A stretch of DNA of 64,000 nt from an uncultured Dokdonia sp. (GTDB lineage Bacteria; Bacteroidota; Bacteroidia; Flavobacteriales; Flavobacteriaceae). A model generated the notes under the pieces. The model did not search any database. It worked only from the letters and a program-made list of their open reading frames with translations, and was not told where the DNA came from. Shown here one piece after another: positions 40,419 through 51,192 of the stretch. How positions within the stretch are numbered: the first letter of the stretch is position 1; every line of letters begins with the position of its first letter. The stretch covers positions 1 to 64,000 of the forward strand of contig NZ_CALEMI010000040.1 in NCBI RefSeq assembly GCF_937910895.1, written 5' to 3'. Both the position numbers and the translations under genes were made by a program.

Positions 40419-41630
40419 ATGCATTCAAATTCTTGGAACACTTTTTTAAACGATACGCAGCAATTGACCAAACCTGCACGAGCAACCCAATTAATTTCAA
40501 AGACAGATATCGTCGAAATAAAGCTATTGATTATTGACGTTTTAAAAGGTTTTTTGAATAAAGAAGACCTTCATGTAGGGTTAAAAGTATATATCGATCA
40601 TACCCTTCGTAACGATATGATTGATGAGATGGCGATGAATCCGCCTACAGTAGATGGGGATCTGGAGGAATGGTCACAACACATTTTTGGGAATCAAAAA
40701 TTTGGTATAGTTCTCGTAGGTTTGGAACAATACAGTAATGCCTTTTCCGAAAAAGCGGCTACCATTGTTCAGCCTTTGCTAGAGAGGGCAGGATTACCCC
40801 TTCATGGATTGTCTTTCCTCTTTTTTATGGGGAATTATGGGTTTACGCCTTTTGGTATTCACAAGGAATCTACTGGAGAAGATGGCATTCTGTTTCATTT
40901 AGGTCCTGGAGATAAACAATTCTATACCTGGGACGATCCCAAATACAACGCTATAGAACATAATTCTGAAGTCTTTCATAACATTTCAGAAATGCTTGAA
41001 GATGGACAATCGTATAGATTATCATCAGGAGATGCCATGTTTATTCCACATTATGTCTACCATGTTGCCAATACACCTGAGTTTTCTTTAAGTTTTGTAT
41101 TGGATTATATCAATCCGCCTAAAGATCGATTTGAAAATGAACTACTACAAGAGACGGCAGAAGAAGCACTATCAACTCAAACTGAATACGAGAAACCCAT
41201 ATCATTAGACACACCTTTAAATCAACTGAATACTACAATCGATTTTCAGTCAATTCAGAAGAAAATAGAAATTTCATTTGCTAGAAAAATACTACGTTTG
41301 AAGAGCAATGGAGGGATCAGAAGAAAATCAAATAACGCAAGAGTCGCCATCCCACCGATAGAAAATTTTTCGATCAAAGGCAAAAAAGCATTTCCTATCT
41401 ATCTGGATGAAGAAGATTCAAAAAAGACCTTTATTTTTGCAAGAGGTCATCGCATCATGAAAGCAAAACATCCTATGCTCTCACAACTTATTAAGCAATT
41501 AAATCAAGGAGACGTGATCACTATGGCGTCTATAAGAGATCAAATGGAACCTTTATGGGATCTCATAGAAGTGCTAGGTTTTGTGCAAGAACTTTTGAAT
41601 ACAGAGGCTGTTACTGTAGAAAATATTTAA
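40419..41630 (+). CDS. JmjC/cupin-like oxygenase-fold protein
   Basis: 'FGIHKESTGEDGILFHLGPGDKQFYTWDDP' and 'SSGDAMFIPHYVYHVANT' resemble an HxE...H metal site. Confidence 0.55.
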   Translation: MHSNSWNTFLNDTQQLTKPARATQLISKTDIVEIKLLIIDVLKGFLNKEDLHVGLKVYIDHTLRNDMIDEMAMNPPTVDGDLEEWSQHIFGNQKFGIVLVGLEQYSNAFSEKAATIVQPLLERAGLPLHGLSFLFFMGNYGFTPFGIHKESTGEDGILFHLGPGDKQFYTWDDPKYNAIEHNSEVFHNISEMLEDGQSYRLSSGDAMFIPHYVYHVANTPEFSLSFVLDYINPPKDRFENELLQETAEEALSTQTEYEKPISLDTPLNQLNTTIDFQSIQKKIEISFARKILRLKSNGGIRRKSNNARVAIPPIENFSIKGKKAFPIYLDEEDSKKTFIFARGHRIMKAKHPMLSQLIKQLNQGDVITMASIRDQMEPLWDLIEVLGFVQELLNTEAVTVENI

Positions 41631-41697
41631 AACAAAATGTTGACGACACAGTCGTACATCTTTGTACGATTTCGTATCTTTAGATCAAACATTTTTA

Positions 41698-42975
41698 ATG
41701 AATATTCCCACTATCGACTTACCCAGAGTTGTTGTTATCGGAGCAGGATTTGCAGGGCTTCAAGTTGCTAAAAAGATCGATACAAGAAAGTATCAATTGG
41801 TCATCATTGACAAAAACAATTACCACACCTTTCAACCTTTATTATACCAAGTATCTTCTGCGGGATTAGAGCCAGACTCCATCGCCTATCCTATTCGGAA
41901 AATCTTACAAAAAAAACAGAATGCATTCTACAGACTTACCAACGTAGAATGTATAGATACCCAAAACTCAAGTATCAAAACTGACATTGGAGATCTTACA
42001 TACAACAAGCTGGTGATTGCGACAGGTGCGACAAATAATTTCTTCGGAAATGATGCGATTGCTAAGGATTCACTGCCTATGAAGTCGCTGACAGATGCAT
42101 TGAACTTACGCTCTAAAATCTTAGGTAATTTTGAAAAAGCCTTAAACACCACCGATTTAGAAAAACGTAAAGAACTCATGAATTTTGTGATCGTAGGTGC
42201 GGGACCAACAGGTGTCGAACTCGCAGGTGCGCTTGCTGAACTTAAAAACAAAATTCTACCTAAGGATTTTCCGGACTTGGACTTGAGTCTTATGAAAATA
42301 CATTTGATAGAAGGTGCAGACCGAGTGCTCGCAGCTATGCATAAAGAATCTTCAGAAAGAGCATTTGCAGATCTAAAAAAATTAGGTGTTCATCTTTGGA
42401 TGAACACCTCCGTTACCAATTATAAAGATAATCTCGTCACGACCAACGGCGATCAATCGTTTAGAACCGATACCCTCATCTGGGCGGCGGGTGTTAAAGG
42501 AGATTTCCCAGAAGGGATTACCACAGATATCGGAAAAGGACATCGTATCATCACTGATGATTTTTGTAAAGTAAAAGGTGTAGAAAACATATACATTCTC
42601 GGTGATGCGGGACTTATAAAATCTGAACAGTATCCGGAAGGCTTACCTATGCTAGCCGCTGTAGCAATGCAACAAGGCATCTATCTTGCAAAAATATTTA
42701 ACCGCTTGGCGCGAAATAAAGAAGCAACACCTTTTGTATATATCGACAAAGGATCGATGGCAACCATAGGACGTAATAAAGCCGTTGTCGAAGTCAAAAG
42801 CTTTAGATTTCAAGGAATTTTTGCATGGTTGGTCTGGATGTTTGTACATCTTATGCTACTCGTTGGCTTTAGAAATCGACTCATTGTTTTTATCAACTGG
42901 ATGTGGAATTATTTTAGATATAATAATGGCTTACGTCTTATTGTAAGACCTTATAAAAATTCTTCCAAAACATAA
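41698..42975 (+). CDS. NAD(P)/FAD-dependent oxidoreductase (type II NADH dehydrogenase-like)
   Basis: 'VVVIGAGFAGLQVAKKID', 'FVIVGAGPTGVELAGALAEL', 'IYILGDAG'; start at internal Met. Confidence 0.93.
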   Translation: MNIPTIDLPRVVVIGAGFAGLQVAKKIDTRKYQLVIIDKNNYHTFQPLLYQVSSAGLEPDSIAYPIRKILQKKQNAFYRLTNVECIDTQNSSIKTDIGDLTYNKLVIATGATNNFFGNDAIAKDSLPMKSLTDALNLRSKILGNFEKALNTTDLEKRKELMNFVIVGAGPTGVELAGALAELKNKILPKDFPDLDLSLMKIHLIEGADRVLAAMHKESSERAFADLKKLGVHLWMNTSVTNYKDNLVTTNGDQSFRTDTLIWAAGVKGDFPEGITTDIGKGHRIITDDFCKVKGVENIYILGDAGLIKSEQYPEGLPMLAAVAMQQGIYLAKIFNRLARNKEATPFVYIDKGSMATIGRNKAVVEVKSFRFQGIFAWLVWMFVHLMLLVGFRNRLIVFINWMWNYFRYNNGLRLIVRPYKNSSKT

Positions 42976-43478
42976 GAATCCTATTTTTTCAATAGATTTA
43001 AAAATCAGTATATAAAGCTACCTCATTTTCAGTAGTTGTACATACTGATTTTTGCGTTTAGGATATTTGAAAAATAGCTACACGATCTTCCCGTTATTTC
43101 AAATACAATTTCTAAAAATGCTTTATACGCTTTCGCGAAAGCGTGTAAAAAATCAATTCCACATATCTCAAAATAACAAGCACTCTTTTCCTTTGAATAA
43201 TCAGGAATGCATCTTTGTATTTCAAGCAACATGTCTTTTTAAGGAAAGGGATTTATAAGCAAGAACACAAAACTGTAATAGCTTCACTACAAGTGCTGTA
43301 GGTTTTTATATTTAAATTTCACAAACGACTGAAACTACTGATCCAATCCTGAAAAAGTAGTATAATTTATCCCTTTCCAAAGTACTTTTATCCTGTGATT
43401 ATGATGAAAGACATCATAATTATGAGTGTGAATACTAGTAAAGCACGAGTAACGATTAATTAATTTAAATCAAAAAAA

Positions 43479-45449
43479 ATGAACAATTACAGAAGAAAAG
43501 AAGCGTTGGCAAAACGAAAAGAAGCCGCGCAACTTGCATTCGATCGCGAGCACTTACCACATATAAGTAATGGCGACGAACAAAGTTTTAGACACAAGCA
43601 AGAGACTGCTGAAAGACACGGTATTGCAAAAGGAGAGTCTTCTTACTTAATGACATTTACCAAAGGAATGCCGCACAATGAGAAAACGGGGTTAGTAAAT
43701 ACTCCAGACAATGTGCAAAAATTTATTAGAGCTATAGATAGTGGTGATGTACGAGATTTTAGAGATACACCATTAGGTAGTGAAGAAAATGTAGGGGATA
43801 ACTGTGTGGTACCTGATTGGTTATCAGTAAAAGCAAAAACTGGAAATAATGGAGGACCTGTTGGCTTACGCGCTTGGGAAAGCCAGAGTGCAGGACTTGC
43901 ATTTGATCTTGAAGGGCCTGATGCACAAGCAGTAACTATGCCACCTGCACCAAACCTTGCAAGTGAAGAACTAGAAGGTGAAATGGCGGAGGTATACACA
44001 CAGGCTTTGTTAAGAGACACTCCTTTCCATGCATTTAGTAATGGCGTTATGGGATTAGGCGCTGGTCAAGATCCTAAAAAGGATATTTCGCCTAGTGGAT
44101 TTTTGAAGGCTTTTAACACCAACACTAGTAATGTCAATTTTGTAAATCAATTCACTAAGAATTTACAAAAATTAGATTGGTTTAATGAAGAAGTATCATT
44201 AAAATTAAATGATCAAGAAGAAATTCGTAGATGTGATCGTTTTTGTCCGACTCCTGCAACTGGATACAGAGGAATCACCCCTGGTGATGACATAGGTCCT
44301 TATATTTCTCAATTTCTTTTAGTAGGAAATACAGGAATTAATGGAAATGATGCAGAGCGTTTATCCAGCGATGGATTGATCACTTACGGAGGTATTTCTG
44401 TAAATCAACGTGTGCGTACTGCAACGCCAGGACAGGATTATATGCAAACTTGGGAAGAGTGGTTAGATGTTCAAAACGGAGCTGCTGTAGGCGCTTTGGA
44501 AACATACCTTCCTGGAAATACTGCAGCAGGTCGTCGTTTTATCTATACACCGCGTGATCTTGCTACATACGTGCATTATGATGCTTTATATGAAGCGTAT
44601 TTAAATGCTTGTTTAATTCTTCTTGGTAACGGTACACCATTTGATCCAGGAATTCCTTTCCAAGCAAATGATAAAGTAGATCACCAACAAGGATTTGCTC
44701 ATTTTGGAGGACCACACATCTTGTCATTAGTAACAGAGGTAGCAACACGTGCGTTAAAAGCCGTACGTTTCCAAAAGTATAATGTACATAGACGTTTACG
44801 ACCAGAAGCATTGGCTGCAAGATTGTTTCAAATTGATCAATTACAACACATGGCTCCAGATTTAAGAGAAATGTTTGACAATTTAGATGCATGTGACATT
44901 CTAAAAGCTGTTGAAGATAGAAATGGACAAGCAGGTAATTATTTATTACCAATGCCTTTCTGTGAAGGATCACCAATGCACCCTGCGTATGGAGCGGGTC
45001 ACGCAACAGTCGCTGGTGCTTGTGTTACTATACTTAAAGCATTCTTTGATCATAGTCATAAACTGGAAGTAGTGCCTAAAAGTGAACTTCAAGATGATAT
45101 TTTTGAGGTGTTCAAAACTATAGATCCAAACATTACAGAAGATAAGATTCATTCATCAAATCTTGCGTATGTATCTATAGAAAAAGGGCAAAAATTAGAT
45201 CCTATACCTGTATTAGATAGTAATAACAAGATTGCAAATCTTACCATAGAAGGAGAGCTTAACAAATTATGTTCTAACATTTCTATAGGACGTGATTGGG
45301 CTGGTGTACATTACTTTACAGATTACTATGAGTCTATATTAATGGGTGAAGAAATTGCCCTTGGTATTCTTGAAGAGCAAAAATTAACGTTTGGAGAGAA
45401 CTTCTCAATGACCGTTCCATTGTTTAACGGAGAGTCAAGAAGAATATAA
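43479..45449 (+). CDS. Vanadium-dependent haloperoxidase (algal bromoperoxidase-type), copy 1
   Basis: 'KYNVHRRLRPEALAARL', 'EGSPMHPAYGAGHATVAGACVTILKAFF', 'NISIGRDWAGVHYFTDYYES'. Confidence 0.92.
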   Translation: MNNYRRKEALAKRKEAAQLAFDREHLPHISNGDEQSFRHKQETAERHGIAKGESSYLMTFTKGMPHNEKTGLVNTPDNVQKFIRAIDSGDVRDFRDTPLGSEENVGDNCVVPDWLSVKAKTGNNGGPVGLRAWESQSAGLAFDLEGPDAQAVTMPPAPNLASEELEGEMAEVYTQALLRDTPFHAFSNGVMGLGAGQDPKKDISPSGFLKAFNTNTSNVNFVNQFTKNLQKLDWFNEEVSLKLNDQEEIRRCDRFCPTPATGYRGITPGDDIGPYISQFLLVGNTGINGNDAERLSSDGLITYGGISVNQRVRTATPGQDYMQTWEEWLDVQNGAAVGALETYLPGNTAAGRRFIYTPRDLATYVHYDALYEAYLNACLILLGNGTPFDPGIPFQANDKVDHQQGFAHFGGPHILSLVTEVATRALKAVRFQKYNVHRRLRPEALAARLFQIDQLQHMAPDLREMFDNLDACDILKAVEDRNGQAGNYLLPMPFCEGSPMHPAYGAGHATVAGACVTILKAFFDHSHKLEVVPKSELQDDIFEVFKTIDPNITEDKIHSSNLAYVSIEKGQKLDPIPVLDSNNKIANLTIEGELNKLCSNISIGRDWAGVHYFTDYYESILMGEEIALGILEEQKLTFGENFSMTVPLFNGESRRI

Positions 45450-45469
45450 GTATTCGTATTGTCTTAATT

Positions 45470-45508
45470 GATAAAGCGTCACTCATCTTTGAGTGGCGCT
45501 TTTTTTAT
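45470..45508 (+). terminator. Terminator (aaagcgtcactcatctttgagtggcgcttttttt)
   Basis: Stem-loop plus T tract after haloperoxidase 1. Confidence 0.75.
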
Positions 45509-45754
45509 ATAGCTTTTTTAATTTTCTTCTGGACATACTTTATCACGACTGTCAAATACGCTTACACTACTATTCTGTTAACTAAAATATACATTCTCAC
45601 TCACCCTTCTTGCTTTGTTTACCTATGGATATAATTAGTTGAACGACTTTCCGTTAAAGGGGCAAACACCCCTATCTAATTAATAAACAACACTATAAAT
45701 TTGTAAAGTTGTTAAAACAACATGAGGGAATCACTAATTTTAACTTGAAAAAAA

Positions 45755-47725
45755 ATGAATAATTACAGAAGAGAAGAAGCTTTAGAAAGAAGACGAAAAG
45801 CAGCACAGCTCGCCTATGACAGGCCACATCTACCACACATAAGTAATGGTGATGAGCAAAGTTTTAGACACGACCAAAATACTGCCGATAGCCACGGTAT
45901 TTCAAAGGGAGAGTCTTCTTACTTAATGACTTTTACCAAAGGAATGCCGCACAATGAGAAAACAGGATTGGTAAACACACCGCTTAATGTGCAAAAATTT
46001 ATTAACGCGATAGATAGTGGTAATGAAAGAGATTTTAGAGACACACCATTAGGTCGTGAAGAAAATGTAGGATATGTATGTAAGCTTCCTGATTGGTTAT
46101 CAGAGAAAGCCAAAACAGGTAATAACGGAGGACCTGTTGGTTTAAGAGCTTGGGAAAGCCAAAGTGCAGGGCTTGCCTTTGATCTTGAAGGACCCGATGC
46201 GCAAGCAGTAACAATGCCACCTGCTCCTAATCTTGGAAGTGAAGAATTAGAAGGAGAAATGGCAGAAGTGTATACGCAAGCCTTATTGAGAGACGTCCCT
46301 TTTAACGCATTTTCTAATGGAGTGATGGGATGTGGACCTGGATTAAACCCTAAAAAAGACATCTCCCCTAATACTGTTTTGAATGCTTTTAACACAGCGC
46401 TTGCCGATGTAAAGAAAGTGAATGAATTAACAAGTAGATTACAAAAACTTGATTGGTTTAATGAGAAAAAAGAATTAAAATTAAACGAACAAGAAGAAAT
46501 CCGTAGATGTGATCGTTTTTGTCCTACACCTGCAACTGGGTATAGAGGTATCACGCCTGGAGATGATATAGGTCCTTATATTTCTCAATTTCTCTTGGTA
46601 GGAAACACAGGAATTAATGGAAACGATGCAGAACGTAAAACCAGAGATGGATTGATCACGTACGGAGGTATTTCTGTAAATCAGCGTGTGCGTACCGCAA
46701 CGCCTGGACAGGATTATATGCAAACTTGGGAGGAATGGTTAGATGTGCAAAATGCAGCCGCTGTTGGAGCTCTTGAGGAATATCTTCCAGGAAATACACC
46801 TGCAGGGCGTCGATTTATCTATACCCCTCGTGATCTTGCTACATACGTGCATTATGATGCTTTATATGAAGCGTATTTAAATGCTTGTTTAATTCTTCTT
46901 GGTAACGGTATACCATTTGATCCAGGAATCCCTTTCCAAGGAAATGATAAAATTGATCACCAACAAGGATTTGCTCATTTTGGAGGACCACATATCTTAT
47001 CATTGGTCACTGAGGTAGCTACACGTGCATTAAAAGCTGTACGTTTCCAAAAGTATAATGTACACAGACGTTTACGCCCAGAAGCATTAGCTGCTAGATT
47101 GTTTAAAATTGATACCTTACAACACATGGCTCCAGATTTAAGAGAGCTATTTGATAACTTAAAAGATTGTAAAATTTTAGATGCTGTAGCAGACAGAAAT
47201 GGACAAGCAGGAAATTACTTATTACCTATGCCTTTTTGTGAAGGATCTCCGATGCATCCTGCCTATGGAGCGGGTCACGCAACAGTCGCTGGCGCTTGTG
47301 TAACCATCCTTAAAGCATTCTTTGATCATAGTCGTCTTCTTGAAGTAGTGCCTAAAGATGAATTATCAAGAGAAGATTTTGAAGTCCTTAAAAAAGTAAA
47401 ACCAGGAATTACTAGAGCTAAGGTTCACTCATCAAATCTTGCCTATGTATCTGTAGATAATGGTCAATCATTAAGTGTAGTACCTGTACTAGATAGTAAT
47501 AATGAAATTGCAAAGCTTACGGTAGAAGGAGAACTTAACAAGTTATGTTCTAACATTTCTATAGGACGTGATTGGGCTGGTGTCCATTACTTTACAGATT
47601 ATTATGAGTCTATATTAATGGGTGAGGAAATTGCACTTGGTATTCTTGAAGAACAAAAACTAACGTTTGGAGAGAATTTCTCAATGACTGTTCCATTATT
47701 TAATGGAGAGTCAAGAAGAATATAA
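45755..47725 (+). CDS. Vanadium-dependent haloperoxidase (algal bromoperoxidase-type), copy 2
   Basis: 656 aa like copy 1, colinear, same catalytic motifs. Confidence 0.92.
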   Translation: MNNYRREEALERRRKAAQLAYDRPHLPHISNGDEQSFRHDQNTADSHGISKGESSYLMTFTKGMPHNEKTGLVNTPLNVQKFINAIDSGNERDFRDTPLGREENVGYVCKLPDWLSEKAKTGNNGGPVGLRAWESQSAGLAFDLEGPDAQAVTMPPAPNLGSEELEGEMAEVYTQALLRDVPFNAFSNGVMGCGPGLNPKKDISPNTVLNAFNTALADVKKVNELTSRLQKLDWFNEKKELKLNEQEEIRRCDRFCPTPATGYRGITPGDDIGPYISQFLLVGNTGINGNDAERKTRDGLITYGGISVNQRVRTATPGQDYMQTWEEWLDVQNAAAVGALEEYLPGNTPAGRRFIYTPRDLATYVHYDALYEAYLNACLILLGNGIPFDPGIPFQGNDKIDHQQGFAHFGGPHILSLVTEVATRALKAVRFQKYNVHRRLRPEALAARLFKIDTLQHMAPDLRELFDNLKDCKILDAVADRNGQAGNYLLPMPFCEGSPMHPAYGAGHATVAGACVTILKAFFDHSRLLEVVPKDELSREDFEVLKKVKPGITRAKVHSSNLAYVSVDNGQSLSVVPVLDSNNEIAKLTVEGELNKLCSNISIGRDWAGVHYFTDYYESILMGEEIALGILEEQKLTFGENFSMTVPLFNGESRRI

Positions 47726-47745
47726 ACACTTTATAGTCTTAATTG

Positions 47746-47782
47746 ACAAAGCGCCACTCAGTATTGGGTGGCGCTTTTTTTA
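47746..47782 (+). terminator. Terminator (aaagcgccactcagtattgggtggcgcttttttt)
   Basis: Stem-loop plus T tract after haloperoxidase 2, homologous to the one at 45470. Confidence 0.75.
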
Positions 47783-47829
47783 AATTCTTATTTATAGAAA
47801 TAGCTTACAAATAATGTACGCGTTTATTT

Positions 47830-49113
47830 CTAAGACTTTCTTCGGTGGCGACTTTGATTATTTTTAGAGCGACTACTACTAGCACCTTTTGATGCACCTT
47901 GCCCTTGTCGAGAACTACGAGGTTGCCTTCTATGATTTGCTTTATTTTCGGCAGCTTGTGCTTTTAACTCTTCGATGGTATCGGTAGGTTCAAAACCAGG
48001 TACTACGCTACTTGGTAAACGCTCTCCTAGTAATTTCTCAATTCCGCGTACATATTCCATTTCATCTACACCTACTAGTGAGATAGCTTCTCCGCTTGCT
48101 CCTGCTCTCCCAGTACGACCAATACGATGTACATAGTCTTCTGGCACGTTAGGAAGTTCGTAATTAATCACATGAGGTAATAACGGAATATCAAGACCAC
48201 GTGCCGCAATATCTGTTGCCACGAGTACTCTGATGGAACCTTTTTTAAAACCTGCTAATGCTTTTGTACGTGCGTTTTGTGTCTTATTTCCATGAATCGC
48301 TGCCGATGTAATCCCAGCCTTATCTAGCTTCTGACTTAGTCTATTAGCTCCATGTTTAGTTCTTGTAAAAACAAGCACCTGATTCCAATTCCCTTCTTCG
48401 ATAAACTTGGTAATCAATTCTGTTTTCTTTGATTTATCAACACGATAGGTCGTTTGATCTACTTTTTCAGCAGTCGTGTTTTCTGGAGTAGCTTCCACCA
48501 ATATAGGGTTATTCAACATACTACTAGCTAGCGCCTTAATATCTTTAGAAAAGGTGGCGCTAAATAATAAGGTTTGTCGTTTTTTAGGTACTAAAGAAAT
48601 TACTTTCTTAATATCTCTCACAAATCCCATGTCTAGCATACGATCTGCTTCGTCTAGAACCAGAAACTCCACTTTAGAAAGTGATAACTCTCCTTGGTTG
48701 AGTAAGTCTAATAATCTCCCAGGAGTCGCAATAAGAATATCTACCCCTTGCCGTAACGTACGTACTTGCGGATTCTGATTGACACCTCCAAAAATCACGG
48801 TAGATTTCATATCTAAAAACACGCTGTATTCTTTTACATTATCAAACACCTGAGCTGCGAGTTCGCGGGTAGGTGTAAGTACTAATGCTCGGATAGGGCG
48901 TCTGCGTTGTGGTGGTGTTTTTGCTAATAATTGCAACATCGGCAAGGTAAACCCTGCTGTTTTTCCTGTTCCCGTTTGTGCAGAAGCAAGCACATCTTTT
49001 CCCTCTAATATAGGAGGAATGGCTTTTTCTTGAATAGGAGAAGGAGTTGTATATCCTTTTTTACTCACTGCTTTGAGTAGGGCATCAGATAAGCCCAATG
49101 ATTGAAATGACAT
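47830..49113 (-). CDS. DEAD-box RNA helicase (RhlE-like)
   Basis: '[18 protein letters not shown]', 'PTRELAAQV', '[13 protein letters not shown]', '[10 protein letters not shown]', basic C-terminus. Confidence 0.95.
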   Translation of the reverse strand: MSFQSLGLSDALLKAVSKKGYTTPSPIQEKAIPPILEGKDVLASAQTGTGKTAGFTLPMLQLLAKTPPQRRRPIRALVLTPTRELAAQVFDNVKEYSVFLDMKSTVIFGGVNQNPQVRTLRQGVDILIATPGRLLDLLNQGELSLSKVEFLVLDEADRMLDMGFVRDIKKVISLVPKKRQTLLFSATFSKDIKALASSMLNNPILVEATPENTTAEKVDQTTYRVDKSKKTELITKFIEEGNWNQVLVFTRTKHGANRLSQKLDKAGITSAAIHGNKTQNARTKALAGFKKGSIRVLVATDIAARGLDIPLLPHVINYELPNVPEDYVHRIGRTGRAGASGEAISLVGVDEMEYVRGIEKLLGERLPSSVVPGFEPTDTIEELKAQAAENKANHRRQPRSSRQGQGASKGASSSRSKNNQSRHRRKS

Positions 49114-49272
49114 AAATAAGTCTTAAGAAATGACTTTTAGTTAGTGGTGTCATTTCGTGTAAGGTGCAAAGGTACGTATATTTTAAGGGATACTATATTT
49201 TACTGTTTCTGTATACGCTTTCGCGAAAGCACATAATACATACTTAGAAATCAATTAGTTACAAATACATTG

Positions 49273-50031
49273 CTATGAACGCTTCCAGAATTTGAGTTTT
49301 TTCTTAAGTCTCTTTTTTTTGTGAAATCCTTTTTGGAAATCTTGGATGCCTTGCCACATTGCTCTAAAAACCGTTGTAGGATCTTCGCCGCTGGCACTAG
49401 CATAAGCATCTGCCATGACTTGTACCTGCGATTCAATAGATGAGAGACGTCTAAAATTTGACATCCGAGTGTTAAAGTCCATAGGTCCAAATTCCATTCG
49501 ATTGAGATCCACCAAGTAAAAATCGTACCCATTATCTTTGATCGTAATCAGGGTATTTCCGGGAGAGTGGTCTAGAAAATGAATATTTTTTTTGTGTAGA
49601 CTATGAGTAAATTTCGCGAAAGCGGACAACATATCCACATCCCCTACATATTCTGAGTCACGTATGAGTTCGCGATACGTCAAGTCATACGACTGATGCT
49701 TACTCACGTAATAACTCCTCCCAAAAAACAATCCCCGTTCTTCAAAATAACCGATAGGCTGCGGAGTGAGCACCTTATTTTCTAATAAACGATGGGCATA
49801 CTCAAAAGAGCGTCTTGCCTTTGAGGTTCTGAAATATCGATACGCAATCTTATTGATAAGGTTAGGAACTTTAAAGGATTTTACATTGATCGTCTCGCCG
49901 TTAAGGTCAAATAACTTAAGGGAATTGCGGTTACGCTCATCAAAGTTTTTACCTCGCGACTCAAAATGAGTCACGATATCCAAAATATGATCTGCCTGAT
50001 CTTGATATGCAGGTGCTATATGATACTTCAC
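49273..50031 (-). CDS. LPS/Kdo kinase-family protein
   Basis: 'FEYAHRLLENKVLTPQPIGYFEERGLFFGRSYYVSKH', 'HKKNIHFLDHSPGNTLI', 'FYLVDLNRM'. Confidence 0.8.
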   Translation of the reverse strand: MKYHIAPAYQDQADHILDIVTHFESRGKNFDERNRNSLKLFDLNGETINVKSFKVPNLINKIAYRYFRTSKARRSFEYAHRLLENKVLTPQPIGYFEERGLFFGRSYYVSKHQSYDLTYRELIRDSEYVGDVDMLSAFAKFTHSLHKKNIHFLDHSPGNTLITIKDNGYDFYLVDLNRMEFGPMDFNTRMSNFRRLSSIESQVQVMADAYASASGEDPTTVFRAMWQGIQDFQKGFHKKKRLKKKLKFWKRS

Positions 50032-50066
50032 GGTGCAAAACTACAGAAACTACCGTTTATAAAACA

Positions 50067-51182
50067 ATGAACAATCAGGAGTTTTCATTTATCTTTGTCG
50101 GCATGTCCAGAATTCCTAGTATTTTTTTAGAAAGTCATAATATCAAAAACCCATTTTCGGGTTTTGGACAGTTTAATTATCATCTTATTAAAGGGATCTA
50201 TGAAGCTAAAATTTCTGACCTGCGTTGTACCTTATACGCAAAGAACCCTACACCATTGCAAGAAGAATTTGGCAATTACTTTGACTATAAAAAATACTAC
50301 ACCCTCCACAGGCGAGCTCCTTTTAGAATCCGTAAAAAGTATGATGTGTGGCATTCACTCAATCAAAATCTAAAAGTAGAACCACATCACGATATCCCAT
50401 ACATACTGACCGTACACGATGTAAATTTTATAGATGAAGTCTCTACAGATATGCACCATGAGAGCAATCAACGGTTTCAAGCGAAGTTAGACCGAAGCCA
50501 TGCGATTACCTATATTTCTAAATATTCACAAGCGTCTACGCACAAGTACTTTAATGTACCCAATGTACCTGAGTATATCATTTATAATGGGAACACCTTA
50601 GAGACCATTACCCTACCCGAAGATCATATATCAAAGATTCCTATTGAAGGTCCATTTTTGTTTAGTATTGGGGAATTTAGCGAACGCAAAAACTTTCATT
50701 CGCTTGTTGAAATGCTCGCACTCGTACCTGAATACAAGCTTGTACTCTCTGGAAATAGTAACACTACCTACGCAAAAATAGCCTTACAAGAAGCCATTGA
50801 TAAACACCAACTTCAAGACAGAATCATTATCACTGGGAAAATCTCTGAATTTGACAAACAGTATTACCTAAAACATTGCACCGCTTTTGTGTTTCCATCC
50901 TTACGAGAAGGATTTGGAATCCCGCCTATAGAAGCGATGCGATTTGGCAAACCTGTATTTATATCCAACAATACATCCTTACCAGAAGTAGGTGGCACAC
51001 ATGCTTTTTATTGGGATCACTATGATCCTGAATATATGGCAACCGTATTAAAAGAAGGACTAGCCGAGTATTTTAAAAATGAAAATACGCTCTCAAAAAC
51101 ATATATAACGCACGCACAACAATTTAGTTGGGCGAAGGCAGCACAACAATATATAGACGTCTATAGAAGTCTTACATCTTGA
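50067..51182 (+). CDS. Glycosyltransferase family 1/4
   Basis: 'FLFSIGEFSERKNFHSLVEMLAL', 'CTAFVFPSLREGFGIPPIEAMRFGKPVFISNNTSLPEVGG'; start at internal Met avoids overlap with 49273 gene. Confidence 0.92.
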   Translation: MNNQEFSFIFVGMSRIPSIFLESHNIKNPFSGFGQFNYHLIKGIYEAKISDLRCTLYAKNPTPLQEEFGNYFDYKKYYTLHRRAPFRIRKKYDVWHSLNQNLKVEPHHDIPYILTVHDVNFIDEVSTDMHHESNQRFQAKLDRSHAITYISKYSQASTHKYFNVPNVPEYIIYNGNTLETITLPEDHISKIPIEGPFLFSIGEFSERKNFHSLVEMLALVPEYKLVLSGNSNTTYAKIALQEAIDKHQLQDRIIITGKISEFDKQYYLKHCTAFVFPSLREGFGIPPIEAMRFGKPVFISNNTSLPEVGGTHAFYWDHYDPEYMATVLKEGLAEYFKNENTLSKTYITHAQQFSWAKAAQQYIDVYRSLTS

Positions 51183-51192
51183 TATTATACTT

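Noticed and set aside
45644-45660. actttccgttaaagg as a fifth copy of the hairpin element
   Set aside because: Only the right-hand block is present; no GGGTGGTTG partner or complementary arm upstream.
45919-46554. 211-aa minus-strand ORF inside haloperoxidase 2
   Set aside because: Antisense shadow of a strongly supported CDS; the equivalent shadow is broken in haloperoxidase 1.
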